NCBI RefSeq assembly: GCF_900096955.1
Contig: NZ_FMYL01000001.1
Span: 372,001 to 436,000, forward strand
Source of the DNA: Acinetobacter boissieri
Lineage (GTDB): Bacteria > Pseudomonadota > Gammaproteobacteria > Pseudomonadales > Moraxellaceae
Reading direction: 5' to 3'
Length of the DNA stretch: 64,000 nucleotides
The notes beneath the pieces are model-generated. The model searched no databases. It was not told the DNA's origin and saw only the letters and a program-made list of their open reading frames with translations. Numbering within the stretch: position 1 is the first letter of the stretch; every line of letters begins with the position of its first letter. Both the position numbers and the translations under genes were made by a program. Shown piece by piece: positions 16,539-25,711 of this stretch.

Positions 16539-18542
16539 CTATGGTTCAACACGGTTTGGTTTGAGATCAAATACCTTACGCAACACCGCAGGATCTGGAT
16601 GACCCTTAATTGGATCATCTGGATAATATCCAACATGAACCACACCTTGATTATATAAAGATGTAATTGTATCTGCTAACTCTTGCGATGGAATTGGAGC
16701 ATTGTCTTTACGCCAGTTCACTGCTTGTAGCTCAACTACTGCTTTACGCAACCCATTTGGATACTGTTTTAAACGGTTCACAATATCTGCATAAAACTGA
16801 TCTTTATCTTTGGCTTGTTCCATATAAGGCATGGCCATAATCGCGGTAAAATCGTAACGATTCAGCGATTGTTCCAATGACTGTGAATACCAGTTTTCTG
16901 CATATGGATTTAAGACCACTTGTGCATACATATTACGTGCCGTTAATAATGCAGGCTGATACTGTCTAACATCTTGTGCCACTTGCATGGCCAAGTCATC
17001 AATGGTTTTGGTTTTAAATGCTGTCCACTTTTGGAGTTGTTGATCATTATTACGAACGACATCTAGGTTGGTCGACAAACCTGCTTTCGCATAGGCTTTT
17101 AATGCTGCAGGGCTTGCGTCTTCATAGTCAGACAATGTGGTATCGTCATGAAACAATACGCCATCAAACGTTGCAGATTTCCCTAAGTCTTCAAAAATAC
17201 CCTCAATGACTTTACGTGCCGGTGCCGAATACGGCGACAAACGAATGTAACCCATATTTAAATGGTCACTGGCTTTGGGTTGCTCTGTTTTCACCAAATC
17301 TTTAGACACTGGATTTGATTTTGGTAACTCCCACGCCAATAATGGCATCCACGCATAAATGCGCTTCACTTGCGTACGTTTTTCAATTTGCCATGCCACA
17401 CGGTTAAACAAATCTTGACGCATTGGAATATAACGGTTTGGGAAATACACCATGTCTGCTGAGCCATTGGCATCACTGTCAGAAAATGCTTGTAAATAGA
17501 CTGTATTTACGTTCATTTGCTGAATACGGTCTAACAGTAAACCGAGGTTCTTTTCTTCTTGTTTTTCATCTTTGTCATAAATATAGTCGAGGTCTACATG
17601 CATAATTTTTTGTGCACGGTAGTTGTCGCCTAAGTCATGTTGACGGTTGTAGATCTCTTTTCCTAAATCATCTACCGTCATTTTGTTTTCAATTAAAATA
17701 CGATTAATCGCACTTAAAGGCTGATTTACATATACAGGGCCATCATCCAAACTCACCGTAATTGGCATACCCAGTTTTTTTGCAACAGACACTGTTTGTG
17801 CATTGTAGCGACCATAAGGCCAAACCATAACACGAGGTGATGGTATGCCGTTGGCTTTCATACGCTCATTGTTTTTTTTCAGATCTTGAAAAATACGCTG
17901 TGCATACTGTTGGTCATTTTCATAACCTTTCGTTGTTGGGTTATATATACGTGTAGTAGCCGCAGGTTGTGAGTTCCCTTGCGGATTACCCAATACGCCA
18001 TGATGTAAATCATAACTATGGCTTGCAATTTCCACATAGCCGCTGTCACTCATTTCTTTAATTTGAGCCCACGTCAAAATTTTATTACGTGCAACCTCAC
18101 TGTCACCAAAGTGTACTTCTTGACTACTTGGCGTATCCACCCAAGAACCAACAATTGCGAGGACTACAGGAATTTTATTGGCTTTCACAAAAGGGTAAAT
18201 ACTACTATAAAACGACTCGTAGCCGTCATCTACGGTGAGTAATACAGGTTTAGCAGGCAAAGTGATTTGACCTGCATGTGCTTTGATTAACTGATCCGTA
18301 GAAACAAAATGGAATCCATTATTCTTCAAATAGTTAATTTGCGCTTCAAAGTTGGTCGTGGTGACTGCATATAATGGAATCACTGCCTCATTAGAAGCAT
18401 CGGTCACTTCATGGTAACCAATAACCGTTAATGGATCTGCTGTATTTAACGGTGTTTGTGCATAAAGTGTGGTTGCAGTTGAGGCAAGTATTGCCATAGC
18501 AATACAACTGCGGCGCGTTTTTTTAAACATGTGGTTTAGCAT
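16539..18542 (-). CDS. pgaB: Poly-beta-1,6-N-acetylglucosamine deacetylase PgaB, without pgaACD neighbours
   Basis: 667 residues from the ATG at 18542 (AGGAAAG just upstream). A signal peptide ends near residue 28. The N-terminal polysaccharide deacetylase domain has VDDGYESF near residue 104, the metal-binding His pair in SHSYDLHHG, and WPYGRYN. The C-terminal GHL13 glycosidase-like domain has FHDDTTLSDYED, with the acidic residues used for cleaving partly deacetylated PNAG. Both domains look intact. In E. coli and other Acinetobacter pgaB sits in a pgaABCD operon; here the only co-directional neighbour is a SulP transporter. It may be a second copy or a displaced one. Confidence 0.85.
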   Translation of the reverse strand: MLNHMFKKTRRSCIAMAILASTATTLYAQTPLNTADPLTVIGYHEVTDASNEAVIPLYAVTTTNFEAQINYLKNNGFHFVSTDQLIKAHAGQITLPAKPVLLTVDDGYESFYSSIYPFVKANKIPVVLAIVGSWVDTPSSQEVHFGDSEVARNKILTWAQIKEMSDSGYVEIASHSYDLHHGVLGNPQGNSQPAATTRIYNPTTKGYENDQQYAQRIFQDLKKNNERMKANGIPSPRVMVWPYGRYNAQTVSVAKKLGMPITVSLDDGPVYVNQPLSAINRILIENKMTVDDLGKEIYNRQHDLGDNYRAQKIMHVDLDYIYDKDEKQEEKNLGLLLDRIQQMNVNTVYLQAFSDSDANGSADMVYFPNRYIPMRQDLFNRVAWQIEKRTQVKRIYAWMPLLAWELPKSNPVSKDLVKTEQPKASDHLNMGYIRLSPYSAPARKVIEGIFEDLGKSATFDGVLFHDDTTLSDYEDASPAALKAYAKAGLSTNLDVVRNNDQQLQKWTAFKTKTIDDLAMQVAQDVRQYQPALLTARNMYAQVVLNPYAENWYSQSLEQSLNRYDFTAIMAMPYMEQAKDKDQFYADIVNRLKQYPNGLRKAVVELQAVNWRKDNAPIPSQELADTITSLYNQGVVHVGYYPDDPIKGHPDPAVLRKVFDLKPNRVEP

Positions 18543-18610
18543 ATCTTTCCTATACAACCCATTGGCCCATGACAATTTTATCAATCTATTACCGCTTTAG
18601 TCACCTGTTA

Positions 18611-20092
18611 TTAAGCAAGTGCACTATCACGACCGTAACGCTGCATCATCATTAAACTTCTTTCATTGAGTCCAATCACACTGCACTTAATTTGATGGTG
18701 CTGATATTGCTGAACTACCAAATCTAATGTATCTACCGCATTAATATCCCATACATCTGTTGCTGTTAAATCAATCACGACATGATGAACAGCTTCTATA
18801 TTAAAATCAAAGGCTTTAAGAAATATGTCAGAAGAACTAAAAAACAGCTGTCCTCTGACTTTATAGGTTTGGGTATGCTCAGAGATTGGCAATGCCTCGA
18901 CCTCAATACTTTGTTCAAGTTGCGCCACTAAACTTAGTGCAGACACCAATACACCTGCCAATACACCTAAGGCTAAATTGTGGCTATACAGTACAACAGC
19001 AACAGTCACAATCATCACTACATTATTGCTGACAGGTTGTTTTTTAAACTGTGTAATCGATTGCCAATTAAAGGTATGTATACACACAACAATCATCACT
19101 GCGACTAAAGCTGCCATAGGAATAACTTTTAACCACCCTGTTAAAAATAGTACCAGTGTCAGTAAAAAAGCACCTGCAATAAATGTAGATAATCTGCCTC
19201 TCGCTCCAGATTTCACATTAATCATTGACTGACCAATAATAGCGCAACCCGCCATACCTCCTAAAAAACCCGTCACAATATTGGCAATACCTTGCCCAAT
19301 ACATTCTTGATGCTTATTACTTTCAGTATGCGTAATTTGATCTATCAGCTTTGCCGTCATGACTGATTCAAGCAGTCCTACAAAAGCCATCGCCACTGCA
19401 TACGGTAAAATAATCCAAAGCGTTTGCAAGGTAAGTGGAATATCTGGTAATAGAAATACGGGTAAACTATGTGGTAAATGCCCCATATCACCGACTGTTT
19501 TTACAGACACACCTAAGAAAAGAGTAATTACAGTCAGTACAATAATACAGACCAATGAGGGGGGTAACATCTGACCTATTTTTGGAATTTTGGGAAATAA
19601 ATAAATAATCAAAAGTCCTAATGCAACCAATCCATAGACAGCATAAGGTACATGAATCAGTTGTGGTAACTGTGCCATAAAAGTCACAATTGCCAATGAG
19701 TTTACAAAACCAATCACAACAGGCTTAGGTACAAAACGCATCAACCGAGCCAAACGAATTTTACCAATCGTGATCTGTAGTAAACCCGTTAAAATAGTGG
19801 TAGCAAACAAGTATTGCAGCCCATGCTCTTTGACCAATGTCACCATGAGTAGCGCCATCGCTCCTGTTGCTGCAGAAATCATGGCAGGACGGCCACCCAC
19901 AAAAGCAATCACAACTGCCATAGAAAAAGCAGCATATAAACCCACAGAGGGATCAACCCCTGCAATCACTGAAAAAGAAATGGCTTCTGGAATTAAAGCC
20001 AGCCCAACCACAAGACCCGCCAAAATATCTTTACGGATATGACCAAACCATTGTTTTTGATAATTGAGTAACATAAAAGACCATTTTGCCAT
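18611..20092 (-). CDS. SulP-family anion transporter with STAS domain
   Basis: 493 residues from the ATG at 20092. The N-terminal transmembrane part has about 11-13 segments and the SulP opening (DILAGLVVGLALIPEAISFSVIAGVDPSVGLYAAF). The cytoplasmic STAS domain occupies roughly residues 395-490 and ends HHVVIDLTATDVWDINAVDTLD. The substrate may be sulfate, bicarbonate or another anion. There is no adjacent carbonic anhydrase to support bicarbonate and no cys gene to support sulfate. Confidence 0.85.
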   Translation of the reverse strand: MAKWSFMLLNYQKQWFGHIRKDILAGLVVGLALIPEAISFSVIAGVDPSVGLYAAFSMAVVIAFVGGRPAMISAATGAMALLMVTLVKEHGLQYLFATTILTGLLQITIGKIRLARLMRFVPKPVVIGFVNSLAIVTFMAQLPQLIHVPYAVYGLVALGLLIIYLFPKIPKIGQMLPPSLVCIIVLTVITLFLGVSVKTVGDMGHLPHSLPVFLLPDIPLTLQTLWIILPYAVAMAFVGLLESVMTAKLIDQITHTESNKHQECIGQGIANIVTGFLGGMAGCAIIGQSMINVKSGARGRLSTFIAGAFLLTLVLFLTGWLKVIPMAALVAVMIVVCIHTFNWQSITQFKKQPVSNNVVMIVTVAVVLYSHNLALGVLAGVLVSALSLVAQLEQSIEVEALPISEHTQTYKVRGQLFFSSSDIFLKAFDFNIEAVHHVVIDLTATDVWDINAVDTLDLVVQQYQHHQIKCSVIGLNERSLMMMQRYGRDSALA

Positions 20093-20138
20093 CAAGGCAA
20101 TACATTAAATTTAAAAATCAAATACTTATAAAATAATA

Positions 20139-20156
20139 TTGCAATTAAGAATTGCA
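20139..20156. promoter_or_regulatory. Inverted repeat between sulP and rutD
   Basis: TGCAATT-AAG-AATTGCA is a perfect 7-3-7 inverted repeat in the divergent promoter region of sulP and rutD. Its regulator is unknown. It differs from the RutR-like box at 22619 and shares only the TGCA ends with the dyad at 22566. Confidence 0.4.
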
Positions 20157-20280
20157 TACTTACTACATTGCCATAAAGCCATTAAAATTCACTTAATCGA
20201 TCATTGTTACGATACTTGGGTTGTTAATAGGTATAGTTTTTGCTTTGATCAAGAAAACTCTATTTATTTTTGGTTAAACC

Positions 20281-21060
20281 ATGACATATACAATTTATCC
20301 AAGTCAACGCACACATGCAAAAACAATTGTACTTAGCTCCGGTCTAGGCGGTCATGCTCAATTTTGGAAACCACAAATTGATGCATTGACCACACATTTT
20401 CATGTACTAACCTACGACCATGTCGGTATTCACAAAGAAAGCGATGACTTACCTAATGGCTATACATTAACTGATATGGCGAATGAATTATATCAGATCA
20501 TACAAAACGCACAGATTGATCAATGCTATTTTATTGGCCATGCGCTCGGTGCATTTATTGGGATGGAACTTATAAAGCTTGCGCCTCAGTGCGTTGAAAA
20601 AATCATTATGATTAACCCATGGGATCAATTAGACCCACATACATTACGTTGCTTTACAACACGTTTAGCACTACTTGAGCATGCAGGAACTGCAGCATAT
20701 ATTCAAGCACAAGCCCTTTTTCTCTACCCACCTGCGTGGATTTCAGCACACGACCAGCAACTCAAACAACAAGAACAGCACATGATTGAGCATGCGTGTA
20801 CAGCAACAAACATTAAAACTCGGTTACATGCATTAAAATGCTATGAACCGCTGCATGCTGTAAGTGCGATAGATATGCCCTGTTTAATTATTAGCAATGA
20901 AGATGACTTCTTAGTGCCTTGGCAACGAGGTTTAGCGCTGTCTAAAGCGATTACTCATAGTCAATTTGAGCTATTTAAAACAGGCGCACATGCATCTACC
21001 GTCACAGAAACGGCACAGATCAACTCAACACTGCTTAATTTTTTGGTTAATACACCCTAG
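20281..21060 (+). CDS. rutD: Putative aminoacrylate/carbamate hydrolase RutD
   Basis: 259 residues, alpha/beta hydrolase fold. Features shared with E. coli RutD are LSSGLGGHAQFWKPQ near the N-terminus, GHALGAFIGMEL (the nucleophile position is Ala instead of Ser, as in E. coli RutD GHALGA), RCF..R, AQALFLYPPAW, LHALKCYE, and SNEDDFLVPW with a late GAHAS. RutD accelerates breakdown of the carbamate/aminoacrylate intermediates of uracil degradation. It is separated from rutABCFG by two genes and the divergent regulator. Its ribosome-binding site is weak. Confidence 0.85.
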   Translation: MTYTIYPSQRTHAKTIVLSSGLGGHAQFWKPQIDALTTHFHVLTYDHVGIHKESDDLPNGYTLTDMANELYQIIQNAQIDQCYFIGHALGAFIGMELIKLAPQCVEKIIMINPWDQLDPHTLRCFTTRLALLEHAGTAAYIQAQALFLYPPAWISAHDQQLKQQEQHMIEHACTATNIKTRLHALKCYEPLHAVSAIDMPCLIISNEDDFLVPWQRGLALSKAITHSQFELFKTGAHASTVTETAQINSTLLNFLVNTP

Positions 21061-21256
21061 ACAAGGGTAATAACAAATATTAACCAGACTCAATAAAAAC
21101 GAAATACCACAACAAATACAGTGAGCCTAGCAATACTTCAGCTCTATGATGATGGGCTTAAAAAATTGCAGAGTATAGCCATAGGAATGAAGAGTACGTA
21201 TGCGCTATATTTGAGAAACACTATTTTATTCAAATTTTATTTTTGGACTTTTTATC

Positions 21257-21805
21257 ATGCCTAAACATTTAATTTTTTTCTGCTCTTTTTTATTTTCTAT
21301 GAATATTTTTGCACATACCACACCATCTCCTGTATTTGAACGCATAAACCAACGTTTGGCATTGATGCCGGATGTTGCTGCCAATAAATATCTCAACCAC
21401 CAACCTGTAGAGGTCCTAGAGCAAGAACAAAAAGTGCTTGAAAAAACACTCAATATTGCAGATGCAGAGGGTTTAGATCCCAACAGCGTAAAACCATTTA
21501 TCGTTGCACAAATGAATGTTGCGAAAGCAATACAGTATCGTTATATTGCCGACTGGCTTTCTGAACCGAATGTTCAACTGCAACCAGACACGTTAAATAA
21601 TGTACGAGATCATATTTCAAGTTTAACCGTAGAGATGATGAAAGAAATTGCAATCTCTCTAAAGATGCATACTCACCATACTTTTGATGAAAAAAGCTTT
21701 ATGCATCAAGTTCAGTTCAAGCACTTTACTTTATCAGATCAACACTATTTGCTGTCGACTTTACAAAAAATAGAGTTAAAAAAAGCAACGCCCACTCAGC
21801 CTTAA
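21257..21805 (+). CDS. Periplasmic chorismate mutase (secreted AroQ type)
   Basis: 182 residues with a signal peptide (MPKHLIFFCSFLFSMNIFA). The mature part matches the secreted AroQ pattern: INQRLALMPDVAANKYLN, VEVLEQEQKVLEKTLNIADAEGLDPNSVKPFIVAQMNVAKAIQYRYIADWL. The catalytic Arg, Lys, Glu and Gln positions of that family appear to be present. It should convert chorismate to prephenate outside the cytoplasm. The role of such enzymes is unclear in most Gram-negative bacteria. It lies between rutD and rutR, with its own gap of 196 bases, and has no obvious link to pyrimidine use. Confidence 0.8.
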   Translation: MPKHLIFFCSFLFSMNIFAHTTPSPVFERINQRLALMPDVAANKYLNHQPVEVLEQEQKVLEKTLNIADAEGLDPNSVKPFIVAQMNVAKAIQYRYIADWLSEPNVQLQPDTLNNVRDHISSLTVEMMKEIAISLKMHTHHTFDEKSFMHQVQFKHFTLSDQHYLLSTLQKIELKKATPTQP

Positions 21806-21818
21806 CTTAAACAGTCAC

Positions 21819-21850
21819 GTCGTTTCAATTAAATATTCAATTGAAACGAC
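21819..21850. terminator. Hairpin between convergent chorismate mutase and rutR genes
   Basis: Perfect 12-bp stem (GTCGTTTCAATT/AATTGAAACGAC) with an 8-base loop, between the two stop codons. It lacks a clear T run on either strand but is placed as a bidirectional terminator. Confidence 0.55.
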
Positions 21851-21861
21851 AATAATATAAT

Positions 21862-22488
21862 TTACACAGCGTCAAATAAAATACTGTCGAGTAATAGTTG
21901 CTTTGTGGTGGCAATCGCTTCTTGTTTAAATGCTTTGTTGCTGAGTGTTTTACCTGTCACTGCCTGTACTTGCGTGGCAAAATCTGCATAGTGCTGTGTT
22001 ACCGCCCAAATATGAAAAATGAGATGAATCGGCGACACAGGTTTAATTTTCTTTTGTGTAATCCAATATTCAATAATCTGTACCTTTTTCATCACCAAGG
22101 GTTTTAAAGCCGTTTTTAATACGTGCATTAAATATGGCGAACCTTGAATCATCTCTAAAGCATATAAACGAGAAGCTTGTGGATTCTTCTTAGACATTTC
22201 ATATTTCAACTCAATATAACTTTCTAAAACCTGCCGCGGGTCGCTTTGTTCAGAAAAATAATTGAGGGGCTCTAACCACTCAGTCAATACATAAGACAGG
22301 ACTTCTATATATAAATGTTCTTTGTTTTTAAAATAATAAAATAAGTTAGATTTAGATACCCCTGCGACTTCTGCAATCTTTTCCATGCTTGCCCCTTGCA
22401 AGCCATATTGCGAAAATACAGACAATGCAGACACAACAATATGCTGCTCTTTAGATTCAATTAAATCTACTTTTTGACCACGACCCAT
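21862..22488 (-). CDS. rutR: TetR-family regulator of pyrimidine use, RutR
   Basis: 208 residues. The N-terminal helix-turn-helix reads IVVSALSVFSQYGLQGASMEKIAEVAGVSKSNLFYYFKNKEHLY, and the C-terminal ligand domain contains YWITQKKIKPVSPIHLIFHIWAVTQHYADFATQV, the typical RutR region (WAxTQHYADF). In E. coli RutR binds uracil or thymine and releases the rut promoter. It is divergent from rutA, with a matching palindrome at 22619-22636 between them. Confidence 0.9.
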   Translation of the reverse strand: MGRGQKVDLIESKEQHIVVSALSVFSQYGLQGASMEKIAEVAGVSKSNLFYYFKNKEHLYIEVLSYVLTEWLEPLNYFSEQSDPRQVLESYIELKYEMSKKNPQASRLYALEMIQGSPYLMHVLKTALKPLVMKKVQIIEYWITQKKIKPVSPIHLIFHIWAVTQHYADFATQVQAVTGKTLSNKAFKQEAIATTKQLLLDSILFDAV

Positions 22489-22565
22489 TTCTACTCACAT
22501 CACCAAATTGTCTTAACTACAAATATTTGAGCTGAGGATATTCAACCTCATCACACACTACCACT

Positions 22566-22588
22566 TTTTGCATAAAATCTGTGCAAAA
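22566..22588. promoter_or_regulatory. Candidate NtrC enhancer upstream of rutA
   Basis: An inverted repeat with half-sites TTTTGCA (22566-22572) and TGCAAAA (22582-22588). On the minus strand it reads TTGCACAGATTTTATGCAA, close to the NtrC consensus TTGCAC-N5/7-GTGCAA. It lies about 130 bases upstream of the predicted start of transcription, a usual enhancer distance. Further TGCA half-sites follow at 22594 and 22611. Confidence 0.45.
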
Positions 22589-22618
22589 AATAGTGCATGT
22601 TTTATTTAAGTGCAAATA

Positions 22619-22636
22619 TTGGACTATTTAGTCCAA
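22619..22636. promoter_or_regulatory. RutR-like operator upstream of rutA
   Basis: A perfect 8-2-8 inverted repeat, TTGGACTATTTAGTCCAA. It resembles the E. coli RutR box TTGACCA-NN-TGGTCAA in size and outer bases. It lies between the divergent rutR and rutA genes and upstream of the -24/-12 element, where bound RutR could block activation or DNA looping. Confidence 0.7.
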
Positions 22637-22690
22637 CCATTTAAGCCATAAAAATTAATTAAGTTTATGTTTTTTATTTATAAAAAATAT

Positions 22691-22705
22691 TGGCACATAT
22701 TATGC
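22691..22705 (+). promoter_or_regulatory. Sigma-54 promoter of the rut operon
   Basis: TGGCAC-ATATT-ATGC matches TGGCAC-N5-TTGC with one change in the -12 block. It lies 48 bases before the rutA ATG, the same spacing as for urtA. In E. coli the rut operon is part of the NtrC/sigma-54 regulon, which supports the call. Confidence 0.75.
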
Positions 22706-22752
22706 ATTTTAAAAATTATACATTATGAACCACATCATCAATGAGGTGTCAC

Positions 22753-23871
22753 ATGCAAGTAGGTGTTTTTTGTCCGATTGGAAACAATGGCTGGCTAATT
22801 TCAAAAAATTCGCCTCAGTATAAGCCCACATTTGAACTCAATAAAGAAGTTGTACTGAGTGCCGAAAAATACGGCTTCGACTTTGCGCTGTCTATGATCA
22901 AACTGCGTGGTTTCGGTGGTGAAACAGAGTTTTGGGACTATAATTTAGAAAGCTTTACGCTCATGTCGGGTTTGGCAGCAGTCACCTCTAAAATTAAGAT
23001 TTTTGCCACATCTGCAACCTTAGTCATGCCTCCTGCCATTGTGGCACGTATGGCCGTGACACTTGACTCTATTTCAAATGGGCGTTTTGGTTTAAACGTC
23101 GTCACAGGTTGGCAACGCCCAGAATATAGCCAAATGGGTCTGTGGCCGGGCGATGAATTCTTTGGCAAACGCTATCAATACCTTTCCGAATACGTACACG
23201 TCCTCAAAGATTTGTGGCGCACTGGCACATCTGACTTTAAAGGTGATTTCTTTAAAATGGATGACTGCCAAGTCAAACCCACACCATCAAAAGAGTTAAG
23301 TATTATCTGTGCAGGTCAGTCAGATGCAGGCTTAGAATTCTCAGCAAAATATGCCACTTACAATTTTGTTTTTGGTAAAGGCTTTAACACCCCCACTGCA
23401 TTTGCCCCAATTAATGACCGTCTGAAAGTATATACAGACCAAACAGGCCGAAATGTTGCGACATTGGCTTTATTTATGGTGATTGCTGCAGAAACAAATG
23501 AAGAAGCCATGGAAAAATGGACCAGTTACAACGAAGGTGCAGACCTAGATGCCATTGCATGGTTACAAGACCAAGGTTCAAAAGACAAAACCTCTGGTGC
23601 AGACACCAATATCAGAAGCATGACTTCAAGTGTTTCCCCTGTCAATATTAACATGGGCACACTGGTTGGTTCATTTGAAAAAGTGGCAGGTATGCTCGAT
23701 GAAATTGCAGAAGTGAAAGGCACTGAAGGCATTTTGCTTACTTTTGATGATTTTATACAAGGCGTAAATGACTTTGGCGAAAAAATTCAACCCCTGATGA
23801 AAAGCCGTATTCATGTCGATAGCCCTGTCGCAAGCAAAGTAAAAGACGTTAAAGAGGATGCAACTGTATGA
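22753..23871 (+). CDS. rutA: Pyrimidine monooxygenase RutA
   Basis: 372 residues from the ATG at 22753, chosen because GAGGTG lies 6 bases upstream and the protein then begins [17 protein letters not shown], aligning with E. coli RutA ([17 protein letters not shown]). It is a flavin-dependent luciferase-like TIM barrel; [34 protein letters not shown] and GQSDAG are present. It opens the uracil ring between N3 and C4 with O2 and FMNH2 from RutF to give peroxyureidoacrylate. It is first in the operon and overlaps rutB by four bases. Confidence 0.95.
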   Translation: MQVGVFCPIGNNGWLISKNSPQYKPTFELNKEVVLSAEKYGFDFALSMIKLRGFGGETEFWDYNLESFTLMSGLAAVTSKIKIFATSATLVMPPAIVARMAVTLDSISNGRFGLNVVTGWQRPEYSQMGLWPGDEFFGKRYQYLSEYVHVLKDLWRTGTSDFKGDFFKMDDCQVKPTPSKELSIICAGQSDAGLEFSAKYATYNFVFGKGFNTPTAFAPINDRLKVYTDQTGRNVATLALFMVIAAETNEEAMEKWTSYNEGADLDAIAWLQDQGSKDKTSGADTNIRSMTSSVSPVNINMGTLVGSFEKVAGMLDEIAEVKGTEGILLTFDDFIQGVNDFGEKIQPLMKSRIHVDSPVASKVKDVKEDATV

Positions 23872-24590
23872 GCGAAAAAACCATCATTTCTGCCGACTTT
23901 ACTGCAGAGACTAGCCCTGTATTGAATGCTGAACCCGAATCTATTCGCCTTGACCCAAAACAAACTGCACTCATTGTGGTTGATATGCAAAATGCCTATT
24001 CAACCATTGGCGGTTACTTAGATTTGGCAGGCTTTGATGTCTCGACCACAACACCTGTTATTGAAAAAATCCAACAGGCCATTGATGCTGCTCATAAAGC
24101 AGGTATTCAGGTCATTTTCTTTAAAAATGGCTGGGACAATCAGTACGTAGAAGCAGGAGGTGCAGGTTCACCGAATTTTCATAAATCAAATGCGCTTAAA
24201 ACCATGCGTAAACGCCCAGAATTACAAGGCACATTACTTGCCAAAGGTGGTTGGGATTATGAATTGGTCGACCAATTAGTCCCTCAGCCACAAGATATTG
24301 TGATTCCAAAGCCACGCTATAGCGGTTTTTTCAATACGCAATTTGACAGCATTTTACGTGCTCAAGGGATTCGCAACCTCGTTTTTACAGGGATTGCCAC
24401 CAATGTCTGCGTTGAATCTACTCTAAGAGATGGCTTCTTTTTAGAGTATTTTGGTGTACTTCTAGATGATGCATGCTACCAAGCTGGGCCTAAGTCTGCA
24501 CATGACGCCACATTGTTTAATGTCAAAACCTTTTTTGGTTGGGTATCCAATACCCAAAACTTTGTCGAAACTTTTACCCCAAAAGCATAA
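23868..24590 (+). CDS. rutB: Ureidoacrylate amidohydrolase RutB
   Basis: 240 residues, isochorismatase-like fold. The triad appears as Asp in VVDMQNAY, Lys in [10 protein letters not shown] and Cys in [17 protein letters not shown]. It cleaves (peroxy)ureidoacrylate to carbamate and aminoacrylate derivatives, releasing nitrogen. ATGA overlap with rutA indicates coupled translation. Confidence 0.94.
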   Translation: MSEKTIISADFTAETSPVLNAEPESIRLDPKQTALIVVDMQNAYSTIGGYLDLAGFDVSTTTPVIEKIQQAIDAAHKAGIQVIFFKNGWDNQYVEAGGAGSPNFHKSNALKTMRKRPELQGTLLAKGGWDYELVDQLVPQPQDIVIPKPRYSGFFNTQFDSILRAQGIRNLVFTGIATNVCVESTLRDGFFLEYFGVLLDDACYQAGPKSAHDATLFNVKTFFGWVSNTQNFVETFTPKA

Positions 24591-24628
24591 GCTGATCACT
24601 CAACGCATATATAAAGGATAACAACACC

Positions 24629-25009
24629 ATGCCAAAGAAAATTATTTTACCAGAAGGCACAGGAAAACCACTGGCACCCTATGTACCTGCAACACAAGCA
24701 GACAATATCGTCTATGTTTCAGGCACACTCCCACTAGATCAAAATGCGGAAGTCGTACATATCGGCGATGCAGCCGCACAAACCCACCACGTACTCAGCA
24801 CCATTAAAACAGTCATTGAAACTGCAGGTGGCACAATGGATGACGTGACCTTTAACTCTATTTTTATTAAAGACTGGGCAGACTATGCAGCGGTTAATGC
24901 AGTCTATGCAGAATACTTCCCTGGAGATAAACCTGCACGTTACTGTATTCAATGTGGTTTAGTTAAACCCGATGCCTTGATTGAAATATCATCAATTGCC
25001 CACGTGTAA
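24629..25009 (+). CDS. rutC: 3-aminoacrylate deaminase RutC (RidA family)
   Basis: 126 residues, YjgF/YER057c/UK114 fold. The Arg used for substrate carboxylate binding is in [26 protein letters not shown], and [11 protein letters not shown] is the usual N-terminal strand. It speeds hydrolysis of aminoacrylate to malonic semialdehyde and ammonia. AAGGATAA lies upstream of the start. Confidence 0.93.
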   Translation: MPKKIILPEGTGKPLAPYVPATQADNIVYVSGTLPLDQNAEVVHIGDAAAQTHHVLSTIKTVIETAGGTMDDVTFNSIFIKDWADYAAVNAVYAEYFPGDKPARYCIQCGLVKPDALIEISSIAHV

Positions 25010-25049
25010 AACTAATCTTTTATAGACTGTTTCGCATACAGTAGTACCA

Positions 25050-25072
25050 TATCGTCATGCATGATGACTGTA
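25050..25072. promoter_or_regulatory. Dyad in the rutC-rutF gap
   Basis: The 148-base gap between rutC and rutF holds a palindrome TCATGCATGA with flanking GTC/GAC. It may be a hairpin that lowers downstream expression or an operator for an internal promoter. No T run follows. Confidence 0.3.
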
Positions 25073-25157
25073 TCTCTTCAAATGATTAGGCATTTTAGCC
25101 ATAAAGGCCATACCTTAAATCTGTTCGGATCAGTCACAACACACTCTAGTCTTAACA

Positions 25158-25670
25158 ATGGCCATCTTTATGAATAAACCCGTACTATCAGAAGCACAAC
25201 AAAACTTCCGTAATGCCATGAGTCAACTGGCCGCTGCTGTAAACGTGATTACAACCGATGGCCCTGCAGGAAAAGCAGGCTTTACTGCTTCTGCGGTATG
25301 TAGTGTGACTGATCATCCACCAACTTTACTCGTCTGTTTAAATCGGAATGCATCTGTCTATGACACCTTTAAAACCAATAAAGTGTTATGCGTAAATACA
25401 TTAGGGCAACACCACACCACGCTTTCAAATACCTTTGGTGGCAAAACACCCATGGTAGAACGCTTTGAAAAAGCAACTTGGCATTATTTATGCACATCAT
25501 CTCCAGTATTAGATGATGCTGTTGTGGCTTTTGACTGTAAAATCACAGACATTTCAAGTGTGGGTACGCATGACGTTTTATTTTGTGAAGTACTCGAAAC
25601 TAAACTGGGTACAGGACATGGCCTGATTTACTTTGACCGTGCTTATCATGGCCTTAATCGTCACCCTTAA
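25158..25670 (+). CDS. rutF: Flavin reductase RutF
   Basis: 170 residues, flavin reductase-like split barrel ([66 protein letters not shown]). It supplies reduced FMN to RutA. The start is uncertain: ATG at 25158 or 25170, neither with a good ribosome site. Confidence 0.92.
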   Translation: MAIFMNKPVLSEAQQNFRNAMSQLAAAVNVITTDGPAGKAGFTASAVCSVTDHPPTLLVCLNRNASVYDTFKTNKVLCVNTLGQHHTTLSNTFGGKTPMVERFEKATWHYLCTSSPVLDDAVVAFDCKITDISSVGTHDVLFCEVLETKLGTGHGLIYFDRAYHGLNRHP

Positions 25671-25711
25671 ATTCATCACCCACACCGTGTACTTCAAGGG
25701 GATTTAATAAA

